Origin: Branchinecta lynchi
Lineage: Eukaryota > Arthropoda > Branchiopoda > Anostraca > Branchinectidae
DNA length: 64,000 bases
Direction of reading: 5' to 3'
Assembly (NCBI GenBank): GCA_023053575.1
Contig: JAKZAP010000013.1
Location: forward strand, 3,668,001 to 3,732,000
This document shows positions 63,849 through 64,000 of this stretch, piece by piece (within the stretch, counting starts at the first letter, position 1; every line of letters starts with the position of its first letter). The notes under the pieces are model-generated. The model was not told where the DNA came from, searched no databases, and was given only the letters and a program-made list of their open reading frames with translations. The position numbers and the translations under genes are program-made.

Positions 63849-64000
63849 CTATAAGAAAAATCAAGAAAAAATGTGTACAACTGTGAGTCTGCATAAGTTC
63901 TAGAATTCAAACTTGCGCCACGGTTTTCTCCCGCGTGACAATACCCAGGCCCTGTAACACGTCACTTGTTGGTTTTTTATTGGCTCCTTAGCGGACATGG

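Overview
The window is nuclear DNA from an animal, most likely a marine invertebrate. Protein-coding sequence comes in short exons with GT/AG junctions and conserved phases, spread thinly through AT-rich, repeat-dense DNA. The repeats include fragments of CR1/L2-like retroposons, many MITEs and foldback elements, Pearl-like (helentron-type) elements with internal tandem cores and ACGG runs, and a complete Maverick/Polinton. I cannot name the phylum from the sequence alone.

The host gene that dominates the window is an orthologue of MEGF8, a large membrane glycoprotein. It is read on the minus strand from a start codon at 51937 and runs off the left edge. I could place twelve consecutive exons whose splice phases all agree: 51748..51937, 49967..50124, 46894..48136, 45674..45808, 41944..42115, 39281..39495, 23672..23844, 21517..21729, 11855..12129, 7029..7480, 4629..4845 and 2262..2453. 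Together they give about 1,211 codons: signal peptide, CUB, EGF, six Kelch blades, PSI domains with an intervening beta-rich segment, calcium-binding EGF and laminin-type EGF. The second CUB, second Kelch propeller, transmembrane helix and tail must lie to the left. Three exons carry broken tandem copies beside them. At the right edge, 63692..63848 is the last exon of NDUFB11, a complex I subunit, also on the minus strand.

Intron 6 of megf8 holds a 13,707-bp Maverick/Polinton at 25529..39235. It is flanked by a perfect 6-bp duplication (GAAATG), has 633-bp terminal inverted repeats that look almost identical, and sits 45 bp from the exon 6 edge. It encodes a protein-primed family B DNA polymerase, packaging ATPase, retroviral-type integrase, adenain-like protease, double jelly-roll capsid protein, penton protein, a virion-core-like protein, a fibre-like protein, a zinc ribbon and several unknowns. 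Nearly every gene starts directly on a TAATAAATG or TATAAATG motif. The two exceptions, protease and integrase, lie in the -1 frame of the ORF upstream, which points to frameshift expression or to decay. It also has a 21-bp repeat array, an 86-bp triple repeat and an inserted tRNA-derived SINE.

From 52 to 63.6 kb I see no gene. A 1,265-bp near-perfect palindrome with a 9-bp target duplication sits at the edge of a second, 2-kb inverted array of 90-100 bp units, which itself contains a hAT-type MITE with an 8-bp duplication. Further right are Pearl-like elements and MITEs.
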